The notes under the pieces are model-generated. The model did not search any database. It had not been told where the DNA came from and was given only the letters and a program-made list of their open reading frames with translations. The translations under genes were made by a program, and so were the position numbers. This document shows, piece by piece, positions 44,776-58,844 of a DNA stretch of 64,000 nucleotides. The stretch lies in contig OY755187.1 of the NCBI GenBank assembly GCA_963576735.1, forward strand, positions 5,146,001-5,210,000. Direction: 5' to 3'. The stretch is from Bedellia somnulentella. Its lineage: Eukaryota > Arthropoda > Insecta > Lepidoptera > Bedelliidae. Every line of letters starts with the position of its first letter. Position 1 is the stretch's first letter.

Positions 44776-47700
44776 ATACGCTGTCATCTTCTCCGTCGAA
44801 TATTCCTTACTCTGACGGCATAGCGGGATAATGTTATACCATCATTTGATAGCCTATGTAATAAGATTTACACTGAATGTAATCACAAAGTGTTACGGGT
44901 CTTGGTTTAGGAGTAGTGACGATTTTTCTGGAGCGGCCGCCATATTTCTTACAGTTGTATACGCTGTCATCTTCTCCGTCGAATATTCCTTACTCTGACG
45001 GCAAAGCGGGATACGGTTATACGATCATTTGATAGCTTATATAATAGGCTTTACAATGAATGTAATGACAAAGTGTTACGGGTCTTGGTTTAGGAGAAGT
45101 GACGATTTTTCTGGAGCGGCCGTTATATTTGTTAAACTTGTATACGCTGACATCTTCTCCGTCGAATATTCCTTACTCTGACGGCAAAGCGGGATACTGT
45201 TATACCATCATTTGATAGCCTATATAATAAGCTTTACAATGAATGTAACCACAAAGTGTTACGGGTCTTGGTTTAGGAGAAGTGACGATTTTTCTGGAGC
45301 GGCCGTTATATTTGTTAAACTTGTATACGCTGTCATCTTCTCCGTCGAATATTCCTTACTCTGACGGCAAAGCGGGATACGGTTATACCATCATTTGATA
45401 GCTTATATAATAGGCTTTACAATGAATGTAATGACAAAGTGTTACGGGTCTTGGTTTAGGAGAAGTGAGGATTTTTCTGGAGCGGCCGCCATGTTTCTTA
45501 CAGTTGTATACGCTGTCATCTTCTCCGTCGAATATTCCTTACTCTGACGGCAAAGCGGGATACGGTTATACCATCATTTGATAGCTTATATAATAGGCTT
45601 TACAATGAATGTAATGACAAAGTGTTACGGGTCTTGGTTTAGGAGAAGTGGCGATTTTTCTGGAGCGGCCGTTATATTTGTTAAACTTGTCTACGCTGTC
45701 ATCTTCTCCGTCGAATATTCCTTACTCTGACGGCAAAACGGGATACGGTTATACCATCATTTGATAGCCTATATAATAAGCTTTACAATGAATGTAACCA
45801 CAAAGTGTTACGGGTCTTGGTTTAGGAGAAGTGACGATTTTTCTGGAGCGGCCGTTATATTTGTTAAACTTGTATACGCTGTCATCTTCTCCGTCGAATA
45901 TTCCTTACTCTGACGGCAAAGCGGGATACGGTTATACCATTATTTGATAGCCTATATAATAAGCTTTACAATGAATGTAACCACAAAGTGTTACGGGTTT
46001 TGGTTTAGGAGAGGTGACGATTTTTCTGGAGCGGCCGTTATATTTCTTACAGTTGTATGCGCTGTCATCTTCGCCGTCGAATATTCCTTACCCTGACGGC
46101 AAAGCGGGATACGGTTATACCATCATTTGATAGCCTATGTAATAAGCTTTACAATGAATGTAACCACAAAGTGTTACGGGTCTTGGTTTAGGACAAGTGA
46201 GGATTTTTCTGGAGCGGCCGCTATATTTCTTACAGTTGTATACGCTGTCATCTTCTCCGTCGAATATTCCTTACTCTGACGGCAAAGCGGGATACAGTTA
46301 TACCATAATTTGATAGCCTATATAATAAGCTTTACAATGAATGTAACCACAAAGTGTTACGGGTTTTGGTTTAGGAGAAGTGACGATTTTTCTGGAGCGT
46401 CCGTTATATTTCTTACAGTTGTATACGCTGTCATCTTCGCCGTCGAATATTCCTTACTCTGACGGCAAAGCGGGATACAGTTATACCATCATTTGATAGC
46501 TTATATAATAGGCTTTACAATGAATGTAATGACAAAGTGTTACGGGTCTTGGTTTAGGAGAAGTGACGATTTTTCTGGAGCGGCCGTTATATTTGTTAAA
46601 CTTGTATACGCTGTCATCTTCTCCGTCGAATATTCCTTACTCTGACGGCAAAACGGGATACGGTTATACCATCATTTGATAGCCTATATAATAAGCTTTA
46701 CAATGAATGTAACCACAAAGTGTTACGGGTCTTGGTTTAGGAGAAGTGACGATTTTTCTGGAGCGGCCGTTATATTTGTTAAACTTGTATACGCTGTCAT
46801 CTTCTCCGTCGAATATTCCTTACTCTGACGGCAAAGCGGGATACGGTTATACCATTATTTGATAGCCTATATAATAAGCTTTACAATGAATGTAACCACA
46901 AAGTGTTACGGGTCTTGGTTTAGGATAAGTGAGGATTTTTCTGGAGCGGCCGCTATATTTCTTACAGTTGTATACGCTGTCATCTTCGCCGTCGAATATT
47001 CCTTACTCTGACGGCAAAGCGGGATACGGTTATACCATTATTTGATAGCCTATATAATAAGCTTTACAATGAATGTAACCACAAAGTGTTACGGGTTTTG
47101 GTTTAGGAGAGGTGACGATTTTTCTGGAGCGGCCGTTATATTTCTTACAGTTGTATGCGCTGTCATCTTCGCCGTCGAATATTCCTTACTCTGACGGCAA
47201 AGCGGGATACGGTTATACCATCATTTGATAGCCTATATAATAAGCTTTACAATGAATGTAACCACAAAGTGTTACGGGTTTTGGTTTAGGAGAGGTGACG
47301 ATTTTTCTGGAGCGGCCGTTATATTTCTTACAGTTGTATGCGCTGTCATCTTCGCCGTCGAATATTCCTTACTCTGACGGCAAAGCGGGATACGGTTATA
47401 CCATCATTTGATAGCCTATGTAATAAGCTTTACAATGAATGTAACCACAAAGTGTTACGGGTTTTGGTTTAGGAGAAGTGACGATTTTTCTGGAGCGGCC
47501 GTTATATTTCTTACAGTTGTATGCGCTGTCATCTTCGCCGTCGAATATTCCTTACCCTGACGGCAAAGCGGGATACGGTTATACCATCATTTGATAGCCT
47601 ATGTAATAAGCTTTACAATGAATGTAACCACAAAGTGTTACGGGTCTTGGTTTAGGACAAGTGAGGATTTTTCTGGAGCGGCCGCTATATTTCTTACAGT

Positions 47701-50700
47701 TGTATACGCTGTCATCTTCTCCGTCGAATATTCCTTACTCTGACGGCAAAGCGGGATACAGTTATACCATAATTTGATAGCCTATATAATAAGCTTTACA
47801 ATGAATGTAACCACAAAGTGTTACGGGTTTTGGTTTAGGAGAAGTGACGATTTTTCTGGAGCGTCCGTTATATTTCTTACAGTTGTATACGCTGTCATCT
47901 TCGCCGTCGAATATTCCTTACTCTGACGGCAAAGCGGGATACAGTTATACCATCATTTGATAGCTTATATAATAGGCTTTACAATGAATGTAATGACAAA
48001 GTGTTACGGGTCTTGGTTTAGGAGAAGTGACGATTTTTCTGGAGCGGCCGTTATATTTGTTAAACTTGTATACGCTGTCATCTTCTCCGTCGAATATTCC
48101 TTACTCTGACGGCAAAACGGGATACGGTTATACCATCATTTGATAGCCTATATAATAAGCTTTACAATGAATGTAACCACAAAGTGTTACGGGTCTTGGT
48201 TTAGGAGAAGTGACGATTTTTCTGGAGCGGCCGTTATATTTGTTAAACTTGTATACGCTGTCATCTTCTCCGTCGAATATTCCTTACTCTGACGGCAAAG
48301 CGGGATACGGTTATACCATTATTTGATAGCCTATATAATAAGCTTTACAATGAATGTAACCACAAAGTGTTACGGGTCTTGGTTTAGGATAAGTGAGGAT
48401 TTTTCTGGAGCGGCCGCTATATTTCTTACAGTTGTATACGCTGTCATCTTCGCCGTCGAATATTCCTTACTCTGACGGCAAAGCGGGATACGGTTATACC
48501 ATTATTTGATAGCCTATATAATAAGCTTTACAATGAATGTAACCACAAAGTGTTACGGGTTTTGGTTTAGGAGAGGTGACGATTTTTCTGGAGCGGCCGT
48601 TATATTTCTTACAGTTGTATGCGCTGTCATCTTCGCCGTCGAATATTCCTTACTCTGACGGCAAAGCGGGATACGGTTATACCATCATTTGATAGCCTAT
48701 GTAATAAGCTTTACAATGAATGTAACCACAAAGTGTTACGGGTTTTGGTTTAGGAGAAGTGACGATTTTTCTGGAGCGGCCGTTATATTTCTTACAGTTG
48801 TATACGCTGTCATCTTCTCCGTCGAATATTCCTTACTCTGACGGCAAAGCGGGATACGGTTATACCATTATTTGATAGCCTATATAATAAGCTTTACAAT
48901 GAATGTAACCACAAAGTGTTACGGGTCTTGGTTTAGGATAAGTGAGGATTTTTCTGGAGCGGCCGCTATATTTCTTACAGTTGTATACGCTGTCATCTTC
49001 GCCGTCGAATATTCCTTACTCTGACGGCAAAGCGGGATACGGTTATACCATTATTTGATAGCCTATATAATAAGCTTTACAATGAATGTAACCACAAAGT
49101 GTTACGGGTTTTGGTTTAGGACAAGTGAGGATTTTTCTGGAGCGGCCGCTATATTTCTTACAGTTGTATACGCTGTCATCTTCTCCGTCGAATATTCCTT
49201 ACTCTGACGGCAAAGCGGGATACAGTTATACCATTATTTGATAGCCTATATAATAAGCTTTACAATGAATGTAACCACAAAGTGTTACGGGTTTTGGTTT
49301 AGGAGAAGTGACGATTTTTCTGGAGCGGCCGTTATATTTCTTACAGTTGTATACGCTGTCATCTTCGCCGTCGAATATTCCTTACTCTGACGGCAAAGCG
49401 GGATACAGTTATACCATCATTTGATAGCTTATATAATAGGCTTTACAATGAATGTAATGACAAAGTGTTACGGGTCTTGGTTTAGGAGAAGTGACGATTT
49501 TTCTGGAGCGGCCGTTATATTTGTTAAACTTGTATACGCTGTCATCTTCTCCGTCGAATATTCCTTACTCTGACGGCAAAACGGGATACGGTTATACCAT
49601 CATTTGATAGCCTATATAATAAGCTTTACAATGAATGTAACCACAAAGTGTTACGGGTCTTGGTTTAGGAGAAGTGACGATTTTTCTGGAGCGGCCGTTA
49701 TATTTGTTAAACTTGTATACGCTGTCATCTTCTCCGTCGAATATTCCTTACTCTGACGGCAAAGCGGGATACGGTTATACCATTATTTGATAGCCTATAT
49801 AATAAGCTTTACAATGAATGTAACCACAAAGTGTTACGGGTCTTGGTTTAGGACAAGTGAGGATTTTTCTGGAGCGGCCGCTATATTTCTTACAGTTGTA
49901 TACGCTGTCATCTTCTCCGTCGAATATTCCTTACTCTGACGGCAAAGCGGGATACGGTTATACCATTATTTGATAGCCTATATAATAAGCTTTACAATGA
50001 ATGTAACCACAAAGTGTTACGGGTTTTGGTTTAGGAGAGGTGACGATTTTTCTGGAGCGGCCGTTATATTTCTTACAGTTGTATGCGCTGTCATCTTCGC
50101 CGTCGAATATTCCTTACTCTGACGGCAAAGCGGGATACGGTTATACCATCATTTGATAGCTTATATAATAGGCTTTACAATGAATGTAATGACAAAGTGT
50201 TACGGGTCTTGGTTTAGGAGAAGTGGCGATTTTTCTGGAGCGGCCGTTATATTTGTTAAACTTGTATGCGCTGTCATCTTCTCCGTCGAATATTCCTTAC
50301 TCTGACGGCAAAGCGGGATACGGTTATACCATTATTTGATAGCCGATATAATAAGCTTTACAATGAATGTAACCACAAAGTGTTACGGGTCTTGGTTTAG
50401 GACAAGTGAGGATTTTTCTGGAGCGGCCGCTATATTTCTTACAGTTGTATACGCTGTCATCTTCTCCGTCGAATATTCCTTACTCTGACGGCAAAGCGGG
50501 ATACGGTTATACCATTATTTGATAGCCGATATAATAAGCTTTACAATGAATGTAACCACAAAGTGTTACGGGTCTTAGTTTAGGACAAGTGAGGATTTTT
50601 CTGGAGCGGCCGCTATATTTCTTACAGTTGTATACGCTGTCATCTTCTCCGTCGAATATTCCTTACTCTGACGGCAAAGCGGGATACGGTTATACCATTA

Positions 50701-53700
50701 TTTGATAGCCTATATAATAAGCTTTACAATGAATGTAACCACCAAGTGTTACGGGTTTTGGTTTAGGAGAGGTGACGATTTTTCTGGAGCGGCCGTTATA
50801 TTTCTTACAGTTGTATGCGCTGTCATCTTCGCCGTCGAATATTCCTTACTCTGACGGCAAAGCGGGATACGGTTATACCATCATTTGATAGCTTATATAA
50901 TAGGCTTTACAATGAATGTAACCACAAAGTGTTACGGGTCTTGGTTTAGGAGAAGTGACGATTTTTCTGGAGCGGCCGTTATATTTGTTAAACTTGTATA
51001 CGCTGTCATCTTCTCCGTCGAATATTCCTTACTCTGACGGCAAAGCGGGATACGGTTATACCATTATTTGATAGCCTATATAATAAGCTTTACAATGAAT
51101 GTAACCACAAAGTGTTACGGGTCTTGGTTTAGGACAAGTGAGGATTTTTCTGGAGCGGCCGCCATATTTCTTACAGTTGTATACGCTGTCATCTTCGCCG
51201 TCGAATATTCCTTACTCTGACGGCAAAACGGGATACGGTTATACCATTATTTGATAGCCTATATAATAAGCTTTACAATGAATGTAACCACAAAGTGTTA
51301 CGGGTTTTGGTTTAGGAGAGGTGACGATTTTTCTGGAGCGGCCGTTATATTTCTTACAGTTGTATGCGCTGTCATCTTCGCCGTCGAATATTCCTTTCTC
51401 TGACGGCAAAGCGGGATACGGTTATACCATCATTTGATAGCCTATGTAATAAGCTTTACAATGAATGTAACCACAAAGTGTTACGGGTATTGGTTTAGGA
51501 CAAGTGAGGATTTTTCTGGAGCGGCCGCTATATTTCTTACAGTTGTATACGCTGTCATCTTCTCCGTCGAATATTCCTTACTCTGACGGCAAAGCGGGAT
51601 ACAGTTATACCATTATTTGATAGCCTATATAATAAGCTTTACAATGAATGTAACCACAAAGTGTTACGGGTTTTGGTTTAGGAGAAGTGACGATTTTTCT
51701 GGAGCGGCCGTTATATTTCTTACAGTTGTATACGCTGTCATCTTCGCCGTCGAATATTCCTTACTCTGACGGCAAAGCGGGATACAGTTATACCATCATT
51801 TGATAGCTTATATAATAGGCTTTACAATGAATGTAATGACAAAGTGTTACGGGTCTTGGTTTAGGAGAAGTGACGATTTTTCTGGAGCGGCCGTTATATT
51901 TGTTAAACTTGTATACGCTGTCATCTTCTCCGTCGAATATTCCTTACTCTGACGGCAAAACGGGATACGGTTATACCATCATTTGATAGCCTATATAATA
52001 AGCTTTACAATGAATGTAACCACAAAGTGTTACGGGTCTTGGTTTAGGAGAAGTGACGATTTTTCTGGAGCGGCCGTTATATTTGTTAAACTTGTATACG
52101 CTGTCATCTTCTCCGTCGAATATTCCTTACTCTGACGGCAAAACGGGATACGGTTATACCATCATTTGATAGCCTATATAATAAGCTTTACAATGAATGT
52201 AACCACAAAGTGTTACGGGTTTTGGTTTAGGAGAGGTGACGATTTTTCTGGAGCGGCCGTTATATTTCTTACAGTTGTATGCGCTGTCATCTTCGCCGTC
52301 GAATATTCCTTACTCTGACGGCAAAGCGGGATACGGTTATACCATCATTTGATAGCCTATGTAATAAGCTTTACAATGAATGTAACCACAAAGTGTTACG
52401 GGTATTGGTTTAGGACAAGTGAGGATTTTTCTGGAGCGGCCGCTATATTTCTTACAGTTGTATACGCTGTCATCTTCTCCGTCGAATATTCCTTACTCTG
52501 ACGGCAAAGCGGGATACAGTTATACCATTATTTGATAGCCTATATAATAAGCTTTACAATGAATGTAACCACAAAGTGTTACGGGTTTTGGTTTAGGAGA
52601 AGTGACGATTTTTCTGGAGCGGCCGTTATATTTCTTACAGTTGTATACGCTGTCATCTTCGCCGTCGAATATTCCTTACTCTGACGGCAAAGCGGGATAC
52701 AGTTATACCATCATTTGATAGCTTATATAATAGGCTTTACAATGAATGTAATGACAAAGTGTTACGGGTCTTGGTTTAGGAGAAGTGACGATTTTTCTGG
52801 AGCGGCCGTTATATTTGTTAAACTTGTATACGCTGTCATCTTCTCCGTCGAATATTCCTTACTCTGACGGCAAAACGGGATACGGTTATACCATCATTTG
52901 ATAGCCTATATAATAAGCTTTACAATGAATGTAACCACAAAGTGTTACGGGTCTTGGTTTAGGAGAAGTGACGATTTTTCTGGAGCGGCCGTTATATTTG
53001 TTAAACTTGTATACGCTGTCATCTTCTCCGTCGAATATTCCTTACTCTGACGGCAAAGCGGGATACGGTTATACCATTATTTGATAGCCTATATAATAAG
53101 CTTTACAATGAATGTAACCACAAAGTGTTACGGGTCTTGGTTTAGGACAAGTGAGGATTTTTCTGGAGCGGCCGCTATATTTCTTACAGTTGTATACGCT
53201 GTCATCTTCTCCGTCGAATATTCCTTACTCTGACGGCAAAGCGGGATACGGTTATACCATTATTTGATAGCCTATATAATAAGCTTTACAATGAATGTAA
53301 CCACAAAGTGTTACGGGTTTTGGTTTAGGAGAGGTGACGATTTTTCTGGAGCGGCCGTTATATTTCTTACAGTTGTATGCGCTGTCATCTTCGCCGTCGA
53401 ATATTCCTTACTCTGACGGCAAAGCGGGATACGGTTATACCATCATTTGATAGCCTATGTAATAAGCTTTACAATGAATGTAACCACAAAGTGTTACGGG
53501 TCTTGGTTTAGGACAAGTGAGGATTTTTCTGGAGCGGCCGCTATATTTCTTACAGTTGTATACGCTGTCATCTTCTCCGTCGAATATTCCTTACTCTGAC
53601 GGCAAAGCGGGATACAGTTATACCATTATTTGATAGCCTATATAATAAGCTTTACAATGAATGTAACCACAAAGTGTTCCGGGTTTTGGTTTAGGAGAAG

Positions 53701-54269
53701 TGACGATTTTTCTGGAGCGGCCGTTATATTTCTTACAGTTGTATACGCTGTCATCTTCGCCGTCGAATATTCCTTACTCTGACGGCAAAGCGGGATACGG
53801 TTATACCATCATTTGATAGCCTATGTAATAAGCTTTACAATGAATGTAACCACAAAGTGTTACGGGTCTTGGTTTAGGAGAAGTGACGATTTTTCTGGAG
53901 CGGCCGTTATATTTCTTATACTTGTATACGCTGTCATCTTCTCCGTCGAATATTCCTTACTCTGACGGCAAAGCGGGATATTGTTATACCATCATTTGAT
54001 AGCTTATGTAATAAGCTTCACAATGAATGTAATCACAAAGTGTTACGGGTCTTGGTTTAGGAGAAGTGACGATTTTTCTGGAGCGGCCGTTATATTTCTT
54101 ATACTTATATACGCTGTCATCTTCTCCGTCGAATATTCTTTACTCTGACGGCAAAGCGGGATCTTGTTATACCATCATTTGGTAACTTATGTAATAGGCT
54201 TTACAATGAATGTAACCACAAAGTATTTCGGGTCTTGGTTTAGGAGAGGTGAGGGTTTTTCTGGAGCGG
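44776..54269 (-). repeat. Right arm: inverted 183-bp tandem repeat, about 52 copies with higher-order structure
   Basis: The same unit as the left arm, reverse-complemented. Two main subtypes alternate (TTCTTACAGTTGTA and TTGTTAAACTTGTA spacers). Rare variants recur at multiples of 183: GCGTCCG at 46397 and 47861 (1464 = 8 units), TAGGATAAG at 46921, 48385 and 48934 (8 and 3 units), GGGTATT at 51485 and 52400 (5 units), GCCGATAT at adjacent units near 50344. This pattern indicates unequal exchange or rolling amplification. Many units contain GCGGCCGC. Confidence 0.92.
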
Positions 54270-54485
54270 CTCCCATGCTTAATTTCATTTTATCTGCAGG
54301 CTTTGGCACTGTCTACAGATGAATATGGATGTATGTCCGGATGAGTATCGATACATATTACATTATAACTAGTAAATACTTTGGATTTACATGTTATTCT
54401 GGTAAATGGAACCAAAAAGTATTTTACTTCTTAATTTGGTCGTATTATAATGGCTGCCAGTTTTGGCTGCCAACTTCACACAGGT
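54270..54485 (-). repeat. Foldback element, right unique tip
   Basis: Reverse complement of the left tip, no difference found by eye. Ends ...GGCTGCCAACTTCACACAGGT before TGGTCGTTC. Confidence 0.9.
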
Positions 54486-54494
54486 TGGTCGTTC

Positions 54495-56106
54495 TACCCA
54501 TTGGAATTATCATGGCTAGGAAATGAAATCCCTTGTGCTCCAACAAGTAGTGAGAAATAGTGTGATTCGTGTTCACACCGTTTGGTTAGGTGTAAAAGAT
54601 GGCGCAGTGTGTAAGATAGAAAAAGGAATGTTGAGGGCACATAGAGCCTATGGACCCATTGGAAAGAAATGGTTTAGTGATTTACCTTGGATGACCTCAG
54701 TGCTATTCTAAGCCTACAGTGTAAAACCGAATAATGGACAATGTGTAAGCCATAAACCAAGCCATTGACATGAAAATTTGTGTAGCACTTCATAAACAAA
54801 AGTTATGCGTGTAAAACAAAGAAAAGGCCGCATAGGCAGCCAAATGACTGAAGAGAAGTTTTTAATGTATTGATTGTAGGGTTTGCCATATTCAACATTA
54901 TTTATAATTTACAAATTCAGTGTTCAGTCGGCTGGTAAATTTAATCCTAACTTCATGTTAACACTACAAAATGTATACTATGTACTTTATGTGATGTATG
55001 ATCGTACATGTTGAGACTATGACAGATGATTTTACTTCTAATGTTTTATAAAAATCAGAAAACAGCAAACATTTGTTTGTATGTTCATTTACTGTATTTT
55101 TTACGCTAGGTATATTTAAATGAGAGATAGAATAGTATATATTTGTAAAATTTGGAAACCAAGACATGTACACGTAATTCCCGGAAGACACTTCATATCG
55201 ACCTTTGACAGCAAAATGTTAACCAAAAAGCTATTTAATTCTCAGCACGCGCTTAAAAGGTTATATCATTTCGTTGGATTTTCCATACAGATGTAACATT
55301 GCAAAATGGTGATGAATCATGGTTTGACCTTGACAGATTTTTTGGTGTTGATTTTCGACAAAACCTGAATAAGTGTTTCGTCTGGCGTCATTAGTGATGG
55401 GTCATGCTTATGTGTGTTAATCAAGTATCTATGGCATAATGTGATGCCAGAGACTAACCTAACGAATATTGTAATGCTATTGAAATAACAAAATGGCATC
55501 AAAAGTTGTAATATAATAGGAAACCTATTTATTGTGCATTGCAAAATTCACTTATCAATCACTAAAAACTACTTCTTCTTCACTAACATTGAATAATGAG
55601 ATATAATAAAGAGTTACAGATTGCTACATTGATTGTTTGTTTTAATACGCTCATCTTCGGAAGTACTTACCAATCATAAAGTTTATTAACAATCTACAAG
55701 CTACACTATTCAGGAATGCTATAATATCATTAAGTAATAAGGCCGCCAATTGTACTTCTATTCAATTCTGTACTTTCTATATTATGTTTAATGTTGAATC
55801 AAGAGTATTCGGTTCCATAGTAGATGTAAATTTTAAACCCGTACGAGGATGGAACGGTTTACTAGTAAACAAATAAAAAAATAGTACCATATGTCCCATC
55901 AACACAAACAAAGTATACACAAGTCCAAGTGCAGTGCGACGCAATCGTCAATTAAATAGTTCAGATCGGGATCAATGAATAATTATATCTAACAACAACA
56001 ACGAGCCAAATATTCACGACCACAATGCCGCATTGTGTCGCCAGCGCTGACTCATTTGTTACATCTTCGTCTAGATATTTCCCAGACGGGAATCATAGAC
56101 CGAAAA
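54495..56106. other. SINE remnant then AT-rich DNA
   Basis: TACCCATTGG...TTATCATGGCTAG (54495-54520) is the continuation of the interrupted family B SINE. The remaining 1.6 kb shows no supported gene; open frames at 54523-54711, 54964-55191 and 55317-55544 have no recognisable features. Confidence 0.45.
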
Positions 56107-56108
56107 CA

Positions 56109-56303
56109 CACTCACGGCTATAAATATTAAAAAGGGGTAGATATAGATAGAGCTACAAAATTTGGAAACCAAGCCATTCAACCACTTCTAAAAGTTGAAT
56201 TGAAAAAAGATTTTAAAATAAAAGCTTGTTGGTGATGGGCCTCTTATGGCAACCGCTGGTAGAAATGGATCAGTTCTATTCTAAGCCGACACTACATAGC
56301 AAT
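56109..56303 (-). repeat. Family A retroposon, degenerate copy
   Basis: CTCACGGCTATAAATA at the left, GCTATGTAGTGTCGGC at the right, with large internal deletions. Confidence 0.65.
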
Positions 56304-56969
56304 TCATAAACACTTTTGTTATATGATCCCACAAATCATTTAATTCATCCACATTTGTCACTCTGCATACGTCAAAATTTTGCTAGTAAGTAAATGTAGT
56401 TTAGTGAATTAAATGCTTTAAATGCCGCAGTTCCTATAGTTGTGTTGGGACCCAAGGATGTCACGGGACTCCGAAATGTTGGAAATCCGACTGATACTCA
56501 ACCTCCGGGACTGATTTAGACATTTTTTTACAATCACTTATGGTTAAGCGATATATAGATATGCCGTACAGTGCCGGCTTTGAATGTCACTGCCCCTTTC
56601 TACCCACGGGTGTCGTAAAATGCGATTAAGGGTATGGGGTTTTTTAAGTGGTTTTATTATGATTATATTATTATTATGAAAAAGGTTTCTAGCGCGGTAA
56701 AAGTAGCACAATAAAAATAATATTTTTACAAAGTTAACTGTTTCTATCCGGACATATCTTATATATGCACATAAAAATATGATAGAGCTAATCATAAATA
56801 TAAGATCCATATTTTACAGCCGCTATCAATCCAATAAAGGCATATCTAAAGAGCTAAGAATCATCTGCTGCCTTATCACGCTGATAAGAAATATATTTTA
56901 ACTTAAAAAAAGCATTGGTAAAATTCCGTCAAAGATCATTACCAAAACACGTTCGTATTATATTGTTAA
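56304..56969. other. AT-rich DNA with a family A 5' fragment
   Basis: 56563-56657 is GCCGTACAGTGCCGGC to TTTAAGTGGTTTT. No other feature. Confidence 0.5.
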
Positions 56970-57087
56970 CTAGCTTTTTGCCCCGCGACTTCGTCCGCGT
57001 GGACTTCATTTTTTGCATCCAGTTTACATAATACCAAAATACCGAAACACTGTCTAAACTTCTGTTTTTTATATTTATAATCCCGCG

Positions 57088-57275
57088 GGCGTTGTAAATG
57101 ACATAAAGGACATTGAGGCTTTTTAAGTGATTGTTGGGCGATGCAGTTTGTGACCCATCACTAACAACCTTTATTAACCTATCTTTTATCAATATATTTC
57201 CAAAATTGGATGAAGAATTAGTATCTCCGAAGCTATGGCCACCCTTTTATGGAATTTATGGTTGTTAGCATATAT
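57088..57275 (+). repeat. Family A retroposon, degenerate nested copy
   Basis: Recognised from TTTTTAAGTGATTGTTGGGCG to TTTATGGTTGTTAGCATATA. Confidence 0.6.
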
Positions 57276-57709
57276 TCATGAATGATTGATAGTTGGATTT
57301 CATAAATTCAATCGCACCAAGTTTTATTATAAAATGTAAAAAAACTCTATATTAACTTTCATTTGCTATATCAACCCGTTAGGGGATGAGTTCTAAAAAT
57401 TCCTTTTTAATTGTTCATAAGAATCATGAAACAAATATACCAAGTTTTTATGTTCAGAAATGAGAATATCTTTAGTAAGTACAGATACGGATAGTAGTTT
57501 GGCGCTGCGGCGACGGCCCGGTGCTGCCCCCTACACTGACCGTTGGTGATAGTGGGAGAGCTTGCAGCGATTGCTCGGCAATATAGGGATGATTAGTGGT
57601 GGATCTCCTTCCAAAATAATCGCTAAATTGAAGGGATAGTGCTTGTTATTATTATATATAGTGTTATTTTAAGCTGACAAAAATTTTTTTTACAAAAAGC
57701 TTGAATTAC

Positions 57710-57800
57710 CTGAGATACGAACCCGGGACGATTGATTCATAATAGTTCTAATTAAATATTCATAGTAGTTAGTTATACCGCTACGCCACGGAGACGTTAC
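57710..57800 (-). repeat. tRNA-like SINE head, diverged
   Basis: Minus strand CCGTGGCGTAGCGGTATAAC (A-box region) and CCCGGGTTCGTATCTCAGG (B-box region), with an AT-rich stretch between. Related to 22772-22850. Confidence 0.5.
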
Positions 57801-58470
57801 CGGGGCGGTGTCAAATTTTTATTACGCTTTATTTCACATTAGTCTTACTATTGATAAACAAATTTGTCATTTAAATTGATGAAACCCCTTCATCTTTCCA
57901 AAATGAACATTAACAAAGTGTCTGATGTGAATTCCATCGATGATAAAAATAATCGCTGCAATATTTTGAGCCATATATGAGTTAAGGTTTTTTGATGTTC
58001 CTATGAGAACTCTTGCGGATTCCTTAGTTTCAAGGAATCGTCGTCGTTTCATTTAGTTTCTATATTTACATGTTAATATTCGTTTGCAATATAAGTAGAT
58101 GTAAAAAAAAATGTATACGATAAAAAAATAGTACATCATGGCTCGGGAGTTCCTTATTTTCGGGGATGCATTACCGTACCATTAAGCTTCTAAATTTTGA
58201 TTTTTACATTAGTTTACAATATTTTACGTTGTTTTAAACGATACACAGCGCCATCTCCAATGCATTTAGTAAGCAAACAATATTTTTGATTTCCCGTGGG
58301 AACATATTTTTTCCGGGATAAAAAGTACCCTATTATTTAATTTAGACTTCTAACTACACGTCTGAAAAATTTCAAAGCAATCGGTTCAGTATTTACGGCG
58401 TGAAAGCGGAACAAACAAACAAACAAACTCACTTTCCCATTTATAATATTAGTATGGAAGTATGGATTTA

Positions 58471-58720
58471 GCTGTGTAGTGTCGGCTTAGAATAACACTA
58501 TCCCATTTCTTCCGGTGGGTGTACGTAAGAGGCGACTAACGGTATTGGGGCTATTTAGGGATTTTTGGGCGATGCGGTTGGAGATCCATCACCAACAACC
58601 TTTATTTCACCATCTATACCCCACTCAACTTTCCAAAATGGCTTTGGCTGGGGAATTTCAAATTCCTTAGCTCTGGCTACCCCTTTTAGGGATTTATAGC
58701 CGTGAGTATATGTATGTATG
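58471..58720 (+). repeat. Family A retroposon, full-length copy
   Basis: GCTGTGTAGTGTCGGC to GCCGTGAGTATATGTATGTATG, inserted 5 bp outside the Helitron end. Confidence 0.85.
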
Positions 58721-58844
58721 TTGTTTTTTTATTGGAAGCAAACGTAAACGCACACCAAAATAATCACAGCGCGATCAATCGAATGAATGATATGATTTAA
58801 AGTACCGATAACTTGTTTTAATTACACATATTTTAAACACGTTA

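Larger units (their letters stand above)
34355..54485. mobile_element. 20.1-kb foldback-type transposon with satellite arms
   Basis: Both ends read ACCTGTGTGAAGTTGGCAGC in inverted orientation and are flanked by the perfect 9-bp duplication TGGTCGTTC (34346-34354, 54486-54494). Order: left tip, 183-bp array, 357-bp centre with a Ulp1-like fragment, nested gypsy element, long inverted 183-bp array, right tip. Long TIRs built of tandem repeats define foldback elements, and 9-bp duplications are typical of FB and Mutator-like transposons. Without the gypsy insert (7326 bp plus one TSD) the element is about 12.8 kb. No transposase is present, so it is non-autonomous. The copy number of the arms could be affected by assembly. 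Confidence 0.92.
56970..58466 (-). mobile_element. Helitron-like element with nested insertions
   Basis: On the minus strand it begins TCCATACTTCCATACTAATA at 58466 and ends GACGAAGTCGCGGGGC...AGCTAG at 56970, flanked by A and T with no duplication. Contains CCCGTGGGAACATATTTTTT and TTTCCGGGATAAAAAGTA, common in lepidopteran repeats. It hosts a degenerate family A copy (57088-57275) and a tRNA-like SINE head (57710-57800). Confidence 0.6.

Noticed and set aside
57480..57620. GC-rich patch considered as an exon
   Set aside because: No open frame with splice sites or recognisable protein on either strand.
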